Assembly (NCBI GenBank): GCA_018819285.1
Contig: JAHJQM010000018.1
Location: forward strand, 1 to 45,622
DNA length: 45,622 nucleotides
From: Candidatus Omnitrophota bacterium
Lineage (GTDB): Bacteria > Omnitrophota > Gorgyraeia > Gorgyraeales > Gorgyraeaceae
Direction: 5' to 3'
In this document: piece after piece, positions 36,734 to 45,622 of the stretch
Numbering within the stretch: the first letter of the stretch is position 1
Layout: each line of letters opens with the position of its first letter
The notes under the pieces: generated by a model
What the model was told of the DNA's origin: nothing
The model's database searches: none
Seen by the model: the letters and a program-made list of their open reading frames with translations, nothing else
Made by a program: the position numbers and the translations under genes

Positions 36734-37983
36734 AGATATTTACAGGCATAATATTATTTCTTTTATGGTTTTCTGTTTATACAGGGTTAGCCGAGGAAAC
36801 CCTTACCTGGGACGGGTGTCTTTATGAAGCAAAGAAAAATCATCCGGATTTGATTTCTGCAGAAGAAAAGATCAAGCAGGAAGAGGCAGCCAAGACTATA
36901 ACGGGATCTGTTTTTTATCCTCAGTTAGACGCTAGCGCGGACTGGTCCAGAACAAAAACAACAACGCAAAAAGACAGTTATTCCTATGGCGTGACAGGAA
37001 CGCAGTTAATATATAATGGTTCTAAAACTGTAAATGATTTAAAAGCAGCTTCAGAAACTATCAAGGCTTCCCAATATAATTACAAATTCACTTCTTCTGA
37101 AGTCAGATACCGCTTGCGGTCCGCTTTTATAAATCTGCTTAAAGCGCAGGAACTGTTAAATATTACGCAGGATATAGCTAAGATAAGGCGGGACAATTTA
37201 ATATTAATCACCCTGCGTTATGAAGCTGGTATAGAACATAAAGGCGCTCTATTGACTGCAGAAGCAAATTTGACGCAGGCTGAATTCGAGATTACTCAGG
37301 CAAAGAGGGAGCTGGAGGTCTATCAGAGAGGGCTTCTCAAGGAAATGGGCAGACTTGAATTTTCTCCTGTGCAGGTTAAGGGAGTATTTAAGGTTAGAGA
37401 TTCAGCCAGGAAAAAGCCGGATTTTGAAACCCTGGTTAAAAATAACCCTTTGCTTGGAAAACTCAATGCCGAGACAAACGCAGCATCCTTTGGAATAAAG
37501 TCCAAAGAGGCAGATTTTTTCCCTAAAATTTCAGTCAGTTCAGGAGCTGACAGGACTGGGGCTCATTTTCCTCCTGACCAGGACCAGTGGGATATAGGGC
37601 TTGGATTAAGTATACCTATATTTGAAGGCGGCTTGAGAACAGCTGAGGTTAAAAAGGCGAAGGCATCGTATAATCAGGCTCACTCAGATGAACGGAGTCA
37701 AAAAGACAGCCTTACCTTGGCGCTTGAACAAGCCTGGGCTGATTTTCAGAATGCAATAGATACAGTGGATGTCCAGAAAAAGTTTCTAAAAGCAGCTGAG
37801 GAAAGGGCAAAAATTGCAGAAGGCCAGTATTCGCTGGGACTCATACAATTTGACAATTGGACTATTATTGAGGATAGCCTTGTGCAGGCTAAAAAGACAT
37901 TTCTTAATGCTGAGGCAAATGCAATGCTTGCCGAGGCAGGCTGGATTGAAGCGAAAGGAGAGACATTAGAATATGAAGACTAA
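36730..37983 (+). CDS. TolC-family outer membrane efflux protein
   Basis: Signal peptide, helical repeat architecture, PLLGKLNAE...PKISVSSG...GLGLSIPIFEGG. Confidence 0.9.
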   Translation: MKIFTGIILFLLWFSVYTGLAEETLTWDGCLYEAKKNHPDLISAEEKIKQEEAAKTITGSVFYPQLDASADWSRTKTTTQKDSYSYGVTGTQLIYNGSKTVNDLKAASETIKASQYNYKFTSSEVRYRLRSAFINLLKAQELLNITQDIAKIRRDNLILITLRYEAGIEHKGALLTAEANLTQAEFEITQAKRELEVYQRGLLKEMGRLEFSPVQVKGVFKVRDSARKKPDFETLVKNNPLLGKLNAETNAASFGIKSKEADFFPKISVSSGADRTGAHFPPDQDQWDIGLGLSIPIFEGGLRTAEVKKAKASYNQAHSDERSQKDSLTLALEQAWADFQNAIDTVDVQKKFLKAAEERAKIAEGQYSLGLIQFDNWTIIEDSLVQAKKTFLNAEANAMLAEAGWIEAKGETLEYED

Positions 37984-38923
37984 AAAGATAGGAATATTTT
38001 TTGTGGCGCTTATTCTTCTGGCAGGTTCAATAGTTTATATAACCGGGATAAAACAGAGAAAATCACCTGATGAAGTTGTAAAAGAAATAAGCCCGGCTGT
38101 CGGTTCGATAAAAACATTTATATCCTCTACAGGGACAATTCTGCCGAAAAACAGGCTGGAGATAAAACCACCTGTCAATGGCAGGATAGAAAAAATCCTG
38201 GTTAAGGAAGGCGATGAAGTAAAGACAGGCGATACCTTAGCGTGGATGAGCTCTACGGAAAGGGCTGCCTTGATTGATGCTGCCAGGGCTAAAGGAGAAG
38301 ATGCGTTGAAATATTGGGAGGAGACTTATAAGCCGATACCTTTACTGGCGCCTATTGACGGAGAAGTGATTGTAGAAACGACCCAGCCAGGCCAGACAGT
38401 TACTGCAAGCGATCCTGTAATAGTATTATCCGACCGCTTGATTGTAAGGGCTCAGGTGGACGAAACAGACATAGGAAAAATCGCTCTGGATAAAAAAGCA
38501 ATCATCAGCATAGATGCATATCCTGATACGAAAATCAATTCCACTGTTGAGCATATCTATTATGAATCCAAGACCGTAAATAATGTTACGATTTATGAAG
38601 TGGATCTTATCCCGGAAGAGATACCGAAATTTTTTCGCTCTGGTATGAATGCGTCCATAGATTTCATAGACAAGAGCAAAGAAAATGCCCTTCTTATTCC
38701 CGTAGAAGCTGTTTATAAAGAAAAGGGGAGCAGCTATGTATTAGTTAAACAAGTTAATGAAATCGGTCTGGTCAGGGCAGCTGTTCAGCTAGGAATTTCT
38801 GATGATAAGAATGTAGAAGTTCTTTCAGGGATCACTAAAGAAGATCGGATAATAATAAAGTCAAAGGCGTACAGTCTTCCTAAAAATACCAGGGGCAAGA
38901 ATCCGTTCATGCCAGGGCATTAA
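37973..38923 (+). CDS. HlyD/MacA-like periplasmic adaptor
   Basis: IKPPVNGRIEKILVKEGDEVKTGDTLAWM biotinyl-lipoyl-like region; N-terminal TM. Confidence 0.9.
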   Translation: MKTKKIGIFFVALILLAGSIVYITGIKQRKSPDEVVKEISPAVGSIKTFISSTGTILPKNRLEIKPPVNGRIEKILVKEGDEVKTGDTLAWMSSTERAALIDAARAKGEDALKYWEETYKPIPLLAPIDGEVIVETTQPGQTVTASDPVIVLSDRLIVRAQVDETDIGKIALDKKAIISIDAYPDTKINSTVEHIYYESKTVNNVTIYEVDLIPEEIPKFFRSGMNASIDFIDKSKENALLIPVEAVYKEKGSSYVLVKQVNEIGLVRAAVQLGISDDKNVEVLSGITKEDRIIIKSKAYSLPKNTRGKNPFMPGH

Positions 38924-38928
38924 AGATA

Positions 38929-40896
38929 ATGATAGAACTAAAAAATATATATAAAACTTATCAGATGGGCAAGGTGGAGGTGAAGGCCTTGCAGGATATT
39001 TCTTTAAAAATAGAATCGGGCGAATTTCTTGCGATAATGGGGCCGTCCGGTTCAGGCAAATCCACTCTTATGCATGTCCTCGGGCTTCTGGACAGGCCTG
39101 ACTCAGGAGAATATCTTCTTGGTAAAAAGAAAATCAACGATTTATCAGAAGAGGAATTAGCCGCTATAAGAAACCGCCTGGCAGGTTTTGTGTTCCAGCA
39201 GTTTCATTTATTGCCAAGGATAACTGCCTTGGAAAATGCAGAGCTCCCTTTGATTTACGCCGGTAAACAGCATTTAAAAGACAGGGCTAAAAAAAATATA
39301 GAAGAGGTTGGGCTCGGAGACAGGATGAACCACAGGCCTAATGAACTTTCCGGAGGCCAGCAGCAGCGCGTGGCTATTGCCAGATCGCTCGTAAATGACC
39401 CTTTGATAATATTTGCGGATGAGCCCACAGGCAACCTTGATTCAAAAAGCAAAGAAGAGATAATCTTGATATTGAAAGATCTGAATCGAAAAGGCAAAAC
39501 GATTATTATGGTTACTCACGAGCCGGAAGTCGCAGTTCACGCCAGGCGCGTGATTAATATGCGCGACGGGAATATTATTTCTGATACAAGATCCGGAGTC
39601 GAGCCGGAGGATTTGGCAAAAAACCAGGCAGATGAAATAATAAATAAGGTTTTATCCAGGTCGGAGAGGACTGCCCGAAAGACAAAGTTTCTGGATTATA
39701 TGCGCCAGGCGATAGGCGCTATGTTTTCGCATAAGATGAGGTCATTTTTATCCATCCTCGGCATATTGATCGGCGTTGCTGCAGTTATCGCTATGCTTGC
39801 TTTAGGGCAAGGCGCAAAAGAATCAATCGAGCAGCAGCTGGCAAGTTTGGGTTCCAATCTTCTTGTAGTAAGGCCCGGTTCTTCGAAAGTCCATGGGGTG
39901 GCAATGGAAGCAGGCACAGTCACGCGTTTTACCTTGCAGGATGTTGCGGATATCGCTAAATTATCTAATGTGATAAATAGTGTTAGCCCTTCAGTAACCG
40001 GCAGAGGGCAGATAGTTTATGCTAATAAGAACTGGAACACCCGGGTGGAAGGCGTTAGCACGGATTATGCAACGCTGCGGGCCTCGTCTCCTACGGTGGG
40101 GAGATTTTTTACTGAAGAAGAAGTGAAAATGCGCTCACGGGTTATTGTGCTTGGGGCTACAGTTGTAAGGGAACTTTTCGGAGACACTGATCCCATCGGT
40201 GAAACCATAAAGCTGAATTTAGTTAATTTTAAAGTTATCGGAATTTTGCCTGTAAAAGGAGCTAACACATTTCATGACCAGGATGATACGGCAATGATCC
40301 CTATTACAACAGCAATGTTTCGGGTGTTCGGAAAAGAATATGTTGACTCTATCTACGTAGAGGCAAAAAGCGCTGATTTGCTTGACGCGGCGCAGGAAGG
40401 GATATCCAGCCTGATTATAAAACAGCATCGTCTTAATAAAGACGGAGAAGATTCTTTTCAGATCCGTAATATGGCTGACATTAAAGATACGCTCGAAACT
40501 ACCACTAAAACAATGTCATTGCTCCTGGGTTCAATTGCGGCAATATCGCTTTTAGTAGGCGGCATAGGCATTATGAATATCATGCTTGTGTCTGTTACCG
40601 AGCGTACACGGGAAATCGGCCTGCGTAAAGCAATAGGCGCGACCAATAAAGATATTATGGTGCAGTTTCTTATAGAGGCTGTATTGATGTCTTTTATAGG
40701 AGGCATAACAGGGGTCGCGCTTGGGATAGGCATAGCAACATTGATAACTATTTTTGCAGGATGGGCAGTAAAAGTGTCAATGTTTTCCATAATACTTGCG
40801 ACAACCTTCTCATTAATTATAGGGGTGGTATTTGGCCTTTGGCCAGCCCAAAAAGCTTCCAAGTTAGACCCGATCGAGGCATTACGGTATGAATAA
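38929..40896 (+). CDS. MacB-like ABC transporter (ATPase-permease fusion)
   Basis: [36 protein letters not shown]-terminal FtsX-like permease ([13 protein letters not shown]). Confidence 0.95.
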   Translation: MIELKNIYKTYQMGKVEVKALQDISLKIESGEFLAIMGPSGSGKSTLMHVLGLLDRPDSGEYLLGKKKINDLSEEELAAIRNRLAGFVFQQFHLLPRITALENAELPLIYAGKQHLKDRAKKNIEEVGLGDRMNHRPNELSGGQQQRVAIARSLVNDPLIIFADEPTGNLDSKSKEEIILILKDLNRKGKTIIMVTHEPEVAVHARRVINMRDGNIISDTRSGVEPEDLAKNQADEIINKVLSRSERTARKTKFLDYMRQAIGAMFSHKMRSFLSILGILIGVAAVIAMLALGQGAKESIEQQLASLGSNLLVVRPGSSKVHGVAMEAGTVTRFTLQDVADIAKLSNVINSVSPSVTGRGQIVYANKNWNTRVEGVSTDYATLRASSPTVGRFFTEEEVKMRSRVIVLGATVVRELFGDTDPIGETIKLNLVNFKVIGILPVKGANTFHDQDDTAMIPITTAMFRVFGKEYVDSIYVEAKSADLLDAAQEGISSLIIKQHRLNKDGEDSFQIRNMADIKDTLETTTKTMSLLLGSIAAISLLVGGIGIMNIMLVSVTERTREIGLRKAIGATNKDIMVQFLIEAVLMSFIGGITGVALGIGIATLITIFAGWAVKVSMFSIILATTFSLIIGVVFGLWPAQKASKLDPIEALRYE

Positions 40897-40909
40897 CGAG
40901 AAGTTTACG

Positions 40910-40937
40910 TTGACAAATGTGAATAAAGAGGTATAAT
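40910..40937 (+). promoter_or_regulatory. Consensus sigma70-like promoter
   Basis: TTGACA 40910-40915, 16-nt spacer, TATAAT 40932-40937. Confidence 0.8.
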
Positions 40938-40959
40938 AAAGAAAAAATTAGGAGGAGTT

Positions 40960-41106
40960 ATCAAAAAAGTAAGGACTTCCAACAAGGGCAGGAAATGCAA
41001 ATATCTGCATTGTAAGCACATCTTGAGCATCTATAATCATGAAGACTACTGCCATGTCCATCTTGGACAATTATTGCAAGAGCATGCTTTTAAAGGTGCT
41101 AGATAG
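40960..41106 (+). CDS. Small zinc-ribbon-like protein with apparent non-canonical AUC start
   Basis: GGAGG 40951-40955; open frame IKKVRTSNKGRKCKYLHCKHILSIYNHEDYCHVHLGQLLQEHAFKGAR*; no ATG/GTG/TTG near SD; absent from ORF track. Confidence 0.6.
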   Translation: MKKVRTSNKGRKCKYLHCKHILSIYNHEDYCHVHLGQLLQEHAFKGAR

Positions 41107-41108
41107 CC

Positions 41109-42347
41109 ATGATAGATAGACCAACCGAAAATTTTTACGGCCTGGGTATCGCACCGAAGATTCTTGATATCTTAGAACGCATAAAGTTTAAGGTGCCTAC
41201 GCCGATTCAGCTGAAGGCAATCCCTCTGGCTCTTGAAGGCAAGGATATTATCGGCATCGCGCAGACAGGAACTGGCAAAACCCATTCCTTTGCTATTCCA
41301 ATGGTACAGATCTTAGCGCAGAAAAAAGGCATAGGCCTGGTTCTTGCGCCTACCCGCGAGTTAGCTATTCAAATTGAAGAAGCTTTTCAGGGAATTAGCC
41401 GGTCATTCGGAATGCGTACAGCCTGTCTTATTGGCGGCGCTTCAATGTATGAACAGGTGCGGGCTTTGCGCAATAAACCTCGCATAATAATCGCAACTCC
41501 TGGCAGGCTTATTGACCATATGACCCAATGGAATATATTGCTTGATGACGCAGTGATGCTGGTGCTTGATGAAGCGGATCGCATGCTTGATATGGGTTTT
41601 ACCCCGCAGGTAGAGAAGATCTTACGCTTTTTGCCCAGAGAAAGGCAAACCATGCTTTTTTCAGCAACTATCCCTAAAGAGATTATACAGATGGCCGCTA
41701 AACACATGAAGCTTCCTGTCAGCGTGGAGGTTGCTCCTTCCGGCACTGCTGCTGAGAAAGTTACGCATGAATTATTTATTGTTAAAAAGGATTCTAAATT
41801 GCAGCTTCTTGGTAAAATCCTTACAAAATATCATGGGCCTATTCTTTTGTTCTCCCGTACCAAACATAACGCAAGAAAGATTACGCGCTCGATCAGAGAT
41901 ATGAGGTATAGCGCTGCAGAAATACATTCTGATCGTTCCTTAAGCCAGCGCCGCGAAGCGCTAGGAGGCTTTAAATCCGGTAAATATAAAGTGCTGGTTG
42001 CTACTGATATTGCTGCCAGAGGGATTGATGTAACCGGGATTGAGCTGGTTATTAATTATGACCTCCCTGACGATACCGAAAACTATGTGCACCGCATAGG
42101 CCGCACAGGCCGTGCAGGTCATAAAGGCCATGCTATTTCTTTTGCCACGCCTGATCAAAGGAACGATGTCCGCGATATAGAAAAACTTATAAGAGTGTCG
42201 TTGCCTATTTTGAAATATCCAGATATTTCCCAGGAACAGTTCATCCAGTCTTCGCATCAATCTCCGTATCAATCTTCAAATAGGCGCCCAAGACATAATT
42301 ACAGGCAAAAGCGCCCTATGCAAAGCAGGTCTAAATTTTACCGTTAA
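41109..42347 (+). CDS. DEAD-box RNA helicase (RhlE-like)
   Basis: AQTGTGKT, LAPTRELAIQ, DEADRMLDMGF, SAT, HRIGRTGRAG. Confidence 0.96.
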   Translation: MIDRPTENFYGLGIAPKILDILERIKFKVPTPIQLKAIPLALEGKDIIGIAQTGTGKTHSFAIPMVQILAQKKGIGLVLAPTRELAIQIEEAFQGISRSFGMRTACLIGGASMYEQVRALRNKPRIIIATPGRLIDHMTQWNILLDDAVMLVLDEADRMLDMGFTPQVEKILRFLPRERQTMLFSATIPKEIIQMAAKHMKLPVSVEVAPSGTAAEKVTHELFIVKKDSKLQLLGKILTKYHGPILLFSRTKHNARKITRSIRDMRYSAAEIHSDRSLSQRREALGGFKSGKYKVLVATDIAARGIDVTGIELVINYDLPDDTENYVHRIGRTGRAGHKGHAISFATPDQRNDVRDIEKLIRVSLPILKYPDISQEQFIQSSHQSPYQSSNRRPRHNYRQKRPMQSRSKFYR

Positions 42348-42365
42348 GAAAGAGAGTAATATCTC

Positions 42366-43928
42366 ATGTTGGATATTTCCAGAAAACGATATAGGCTCAG
42401 GGTTATTGCGCCTGCCTATCCGGCGTTCAATGTCTATTCATATGTTGCTGCCAGCACTACTGCCCTGGGCCCGGTATGCGTAGCCACCAGTGTAAACGAA
42501 ATGGAAAAATGGGATGCAGAGGTTATAGACGAAAATAATCTGCGCAGGTACGGGCCTAAGCTAATTTCTGGCGGAGCTGACCATGAATTTTTGCAAAGCC
42601 ATAGGCCTTGCGATGTAGCTGGTTTTTATGGTGGCCTTACAAGTACGATACCCAGGCTTTACGAAGTAGCGCGGTTTTACAAAAGTAAAGGAGTTGTGAC
42701 TATAGCAGGGGGGCAGCATTTTTGCAAAGAGAATATTAAAGAAGCGCTGTCTTCAGGTATAGACTATGTGGTTATTGGCGAAGGAGAAGAGACCATAAAA
42801 GAACTTCTCTGGTCGCTTGAAGGCAAGCAGGATATTAGCGGAGTAAAAGGTATTGCTTATCTAAATGGCGGTGAAATGGTTTTTACCCCTGGCCGCGAGC
42901 CTTTAAAAGATTTTGATAATCTTCCATTGCCGGATTTTTCCCTGGTGCGTTACGCGAAAATCAAGCTCTATTCAATTGAAAGGATACGTTCGTGTGGAAT
43001 GGACTGCGAATTTTGTACAGTAAAAGGAAAGCCCAGGTGTTCTTCGCCTGAACGCCTTCTAGAGAGAATAAGTTTTCTTCTTGAAACTAAAGATGCCAGG
43101 CATTTTTTCATCGTGGACGACCTTTTTGGGCAGGAAAGAAATGAGACAATACGGTTTTGCAATATGCTGAGGGATTACCAGAAAGATACAGAAAGGCGGC
43201 TGGATATTATTGTTCAGATACGGCTGGATAAAGCCAGGGATACTGAACTTTTATTAGCAATGCGCCAGGCAGGCATCAGCACAGTGGCAATAGGGTTTGA
43301 ATCGCCTATTGAGGAAGAATTAAAAGCTATGAATAAGCGCCTGAAAACCGAGGATATGCTGTCATTTGTAAAAGTATTCCGTAAATTCGGTTTTCTGATT
43401 CACGGCATGTTTATTTTTGGTTATCCATTGAAAGATGGCGTGGATTTCAGCATGTCTAGCGAGGAGAGAGTGAAACGGCTTAAAAGATTCATCAGAAAAG
43501 CCGGGCTGGACACTATACAGGTTCTTTTGCCTGTGCCTTTGCCTGGCACAGAGTTGCGGCAAAGGCTTGAGGCGCAGAATAGGATTTACCCTCTAGAGGA
43601 CGTTGGATGGGAATACTATGACGGCAATTTCCCGCTCTTTGAACCTGACAAACCAATGAGCGCAGAGGACATGCAGTCTTCAAGCAGAAAAATCATGGGT
43701 AAATTCTACCAGTTCAGATACATGTTTATGATAGCGCTGAACATAGCTTTCTTTCCATCAATTGTTTTCTTTTTGCACGATATTAAGGCAGGCTGGAGAA
43801 TATGGTATAGGTCGTGGCGCAACTATCTTATACGTTTTGGCGGATGGATTGTCCTAAGAAACTGGATATCCATGTTTAAAAAAGATAAATTTTCCGAAAA
43901 ATTGAAACAGGCAAAGACGCATCTATAG
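42366..43928 (+). CDS. B12-binding-domain radical SAM protein
   Basis: Radical SAM CGMDCEFC; N-terminal cobalamin-binding-like domain; GEGEETI motif. Confidence 0.88.
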   Translation: MLDISRKRYRLRVIAPAYPAFNVYSYVAASTTALGPVCVATSVNEMEKWDAEVIDENNLRRYGPKLISGGADHEFLQSHRPCDVAGFYGGLTSTIPRLYEVARFYKSKGVVTIAGGQHFCKENIKEALSSGIDYVVIGEGEETIKELLWSLEGKQDISGVKGIAYLNGGEMVFTPGREPLKDFDNLPLPDFSLVRYAKIKLYSIERIRSCGMDCEFCTVKGKPRCSSPERLLERISFLLETKDARHFFIVDDLFGQERNETIRFCNMLRDYQKDTERRLDIIVQIRLDKARDTELLLAMRQAGISTVAIGFESPIEEELKAMNKRLKTEDMLSFVKVFRKFGFLIHGMFIFGYPLKDGVDFSMSSEERVKRLKRFIRKAGLDTIQVLLPVPLPGTELRQRLEAQNRIYPLEDVGWEYYDGNFPLFEPDKPMSAEDMQSSSRKIMGKFYQFRYMFMIALNIAFFPSIVFFLHDIKAGWRIWYRSWRNYLIRFGGWIVLRNWISMFKKDKFSEKLKQAKTHL

Positions 43929-43964
43929 ACGTTTTTATAGCTCATTGAGGCTTCCTTAAGAGGC

Positions 43965-45062
43965 ATGAAAGTATTAATTCAGTTTGAAAAAAAACCGCTT
44001 TTATTCCAGGATCCTGAATTTATCATATCATGTGTTGATCCAAGCTCATTTATTGCATGTTTCAAGGATATTGAAAACGCGCTTAAGGCTGGATATTATT
44101 TAGCGGGTTTCTTGTCGTATGAAGCAGGATACTATTTTGAAGAAAAACTGCGGGAAAATAAAATATACGATTTCCCGCTCATATATTTCGGAGCGTACAG
44201 AAAGCCGCTTAGATACGAAATATGCTCTACGCCCAAATATTTTCAGAATAACTTAGAGAACGTTCAATTAAATATAACACAGGATGACTATTCTTCTAAT
44301 ATCCAGACCATACGCGATTATATAGCTCAGGGTGAAGTATACCAGATTACCTATTGTATTAAATTGATGTTTAAGTTTTACGGAGATTCGTTTTCTCTTT
44401 ACAATTTTCTGTTAAAAGAGCAGGCAGTGCCTTATCCCGCGTATATAGAAACAGACCAATTTCGTATCCTGTCTTGTTCTCCGGAGATGTTCATTAAAAA
44501 AGAATCTACGCATGCCATTACAAAACCTATGAAAGGAACATGGCGCCGCGGAGATAATATGATTTCTGATATTGCGGCGCGCCTGCAATTTCAATATGAT
44601 TTCAAAAATAGAGCTGAGAATGTGATGATTGCAGACCTCTTGAGAAATGACCTTGGAAGGGTGGGGCGGGGCATAGAGGCGCCGAAACTTTTCGAAGTTG
44701 CGAAATACAAGACTTTATTTCAAATGACATCTACTGTAACAGGCCAGCTTGATAGAGATATATCTATGTATGAGTTATTTGCATCGCTTTTTCCTTCAGG
44801 TTCTGTTACAGGAGCGCCGAAGATACGCGCGATGCAGATTATAAAAGAACTTGAACGCGAGGAGCGTAAGATTTATACAGGCGCTATCGGATATATTACC
44901 CCTGATAGAGACCTTTTCTTCAATATCCCTATCCGTACATTGTTGATCCGCGAAGGAATCGGAGAGATGGGAATAGGCGGAGGCATTGTATGGGATTCTA
45001 CCCCGCAGGGTGAATGGGATGAAGGCATGCTTAAAGCAAAATTCCTTACAGACATGTCATAG
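43965..45062 (+). CDS. pabB: Aminodeoxychorismate synthase component I
   Basis: Chorismate-binding motifs (EVYQITYCIKLMF, SCSPEMF, KPMKGTWRRG, FPSGSVTGAPKIRAMQII, YTGAIGYI). Confidence 0.9.
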   Translation: MKVLIQFEKKPLLFQDPEFIISCVDPSSFIACFKDIENALKAGYYLAGFLSYEAGYYFEEKLRENKIYDFPLIYFGAYRKPLRYEICSTPKYFQNNLENVQLNITQDDYSSNIQTIRDYIAQGEVYQITYCIKLMFKFYGDSFSLYNFLLKEQAVPYPAYIETDQFRILSCSPEMFIKKESTHAITKPMKGTWRRGDNMISDIAARLQFQYDFKNRAENVMIADLLRNDLGRVGRGIEAPKLFEVAKYKTLFQMTSTVTGQLDRDISMYELFASLFPSGSVTGAPKIRAMQIIKELEREERKIYTGAIGYITPDRDLFFNIPIRTLLIREGIGEMGIGGGIVWDSTPQGEWDEGMLKAKFLTDMS

Positions 45063-45104
45063 CCATTACAAATTTTTAAATATCGCAGACCCAGCCTTGT
45101 GAGC

Positions 45105-45149
45105 GACCCTTTGACAAGCTCAGGGTCTTTATGGAGTCCCCGGAGGGAC
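45105..45149. repeat. Two short palindromic (REP-like) units
   Basis: GACCCT...AGGGTC (45105-45127) and GTCCC-CGGA-GGGAC (45136-45149). Confidence 0.6.
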
Positions 45150-45215
45150 GAATTGAAAATTTAGGATTTTATGAGCATTACGGCGGTTTATATGCCATAT
45201 TTTATGAGGTAAAAA

Positions 45216-45270
45216 GGCTCGAAACTGTTAGAAGCCCAGACCTTATAGTCTGGGCTGAGTTTTTCGAGCC
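45216..45270. repeat. Nested inverted repeat/structured intergenic element
   Basis: AGCCCAGAC-cttata-GTCTGGGCT nested within GGCTCGAAA...TTTCGAGCC. Confidence 0.75.
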
Positions 45271-45482
45271 CCGCCAGAATGCGATATAAAAGCCGACCCC
45301 GAGACAGCCGGTGGGCTTTAGTATATGCTGCGAAGGGGAAATTTTCATCTGAGCGAGCAAGGCTGTGGCTGCGAAACCTGTTGAGTTGTAAATAATAATA
45401 AATAAGCTAGCTATTTAAATAGTACATTCAAATTTCATTTTCTGCTGCGCAATACTTTCAGTATTAAGTAATATATATACCG

Positions 45483-45540
45483 CTTGCCAGCCCTGGCAGG
45501 CCTTCGAAAAGACGCTTGTCCGCCCCAGCGTGGCGGACTT
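45483..45540. repeat. GC-rich palindromic repeats
   Basis: GCCAG-CC-CTGGC and GTCCGCC-ccagcgt-GGCGGAC. Confidence 0.6.
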
Positions 45541-45622
45541 CGCTCCGCGCCGATTCTCGCTCGTCCCGTTAAGCAGGCCGGGGTCTGAGGCACATTAGAA
45601 AAATTTTGCCAAATGTCCGCAA

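Noticed and set aside
1453-44594. Minus-strand ORFs in the track (e.g. 1453-1689, 2234-2593, 15090-15629, 34015-34557, 40458-40862)
   Set aside because: All lie antisense within clearly coding plus-strand genes, lack recognisable domains or SDs, and look like shadow ORFs
45188-45400. 6S RNA, tmRNA, RNase P RNA or cobalamin riboswitch in the 3' intergenic region
   Set aside because: No diagnostic conserved sequences for any of these. Palindromes fit dispersed repeats better

Overview
This 45.6-kb bacterial window has every credible gene on the + strand. It looks like a Candidate-phylum/Omnitrophota-like genome, but that taxonomy is only an impression. Gene order: nitrogen assimilation (sigma-like regulator, outer-membrane barrel, amtB, glnK/glnB, glnA, Fis-type HTH, gltB, gltD) running through a PEP/pyruvate-binding ATPase into carA-carB; an accessory stretch (sigma-region-2-like ORF, Fic protein, ABC-F, RecQ, ABC-F, ORF6N protein, GGQ release-factor-like protein); a biotin operon (bioB-F-hydrolase-C-D-A); a TPP riboswitch plus thiE-S-G-H-F; an AbrB-regulated TolC/HlyD/MacB-type efflux operon; a DEAD-box helicase; a B12-radical SAM protein; and pabB. 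The most interesting signals are in noncoding DNA. (1) Three leaders in the nitrogen region have an upstream hairpin with an A1..G4-type loop. In two of them, best at glnA, it is followed by an A1..G4 hexaloop hairpin that is mutually exclusive with an intrinsic terminator, as expected for ANTAR-type antitermination. (2) A three-copy structured RNA element shares a promoter and a GGUUCC...GGGACC core, but its 3' hairpins/terminators diverge in sequence while keeping their shape. (3) An ABC-F gene has a leader peptide read through a terminator hairpin and overlapping the ABC-F start codon. (4) An ORF6N gene has a perfect operator-like palindrome upstream that is echoed (15/17) inside its own coding sequence. 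(5) A consensus promoter and Shine-Dalgarno drive an unannotated zinc-ribbon micro-ORF with an apparent AUC start. All structures were folded by eye and need computational confirmation.
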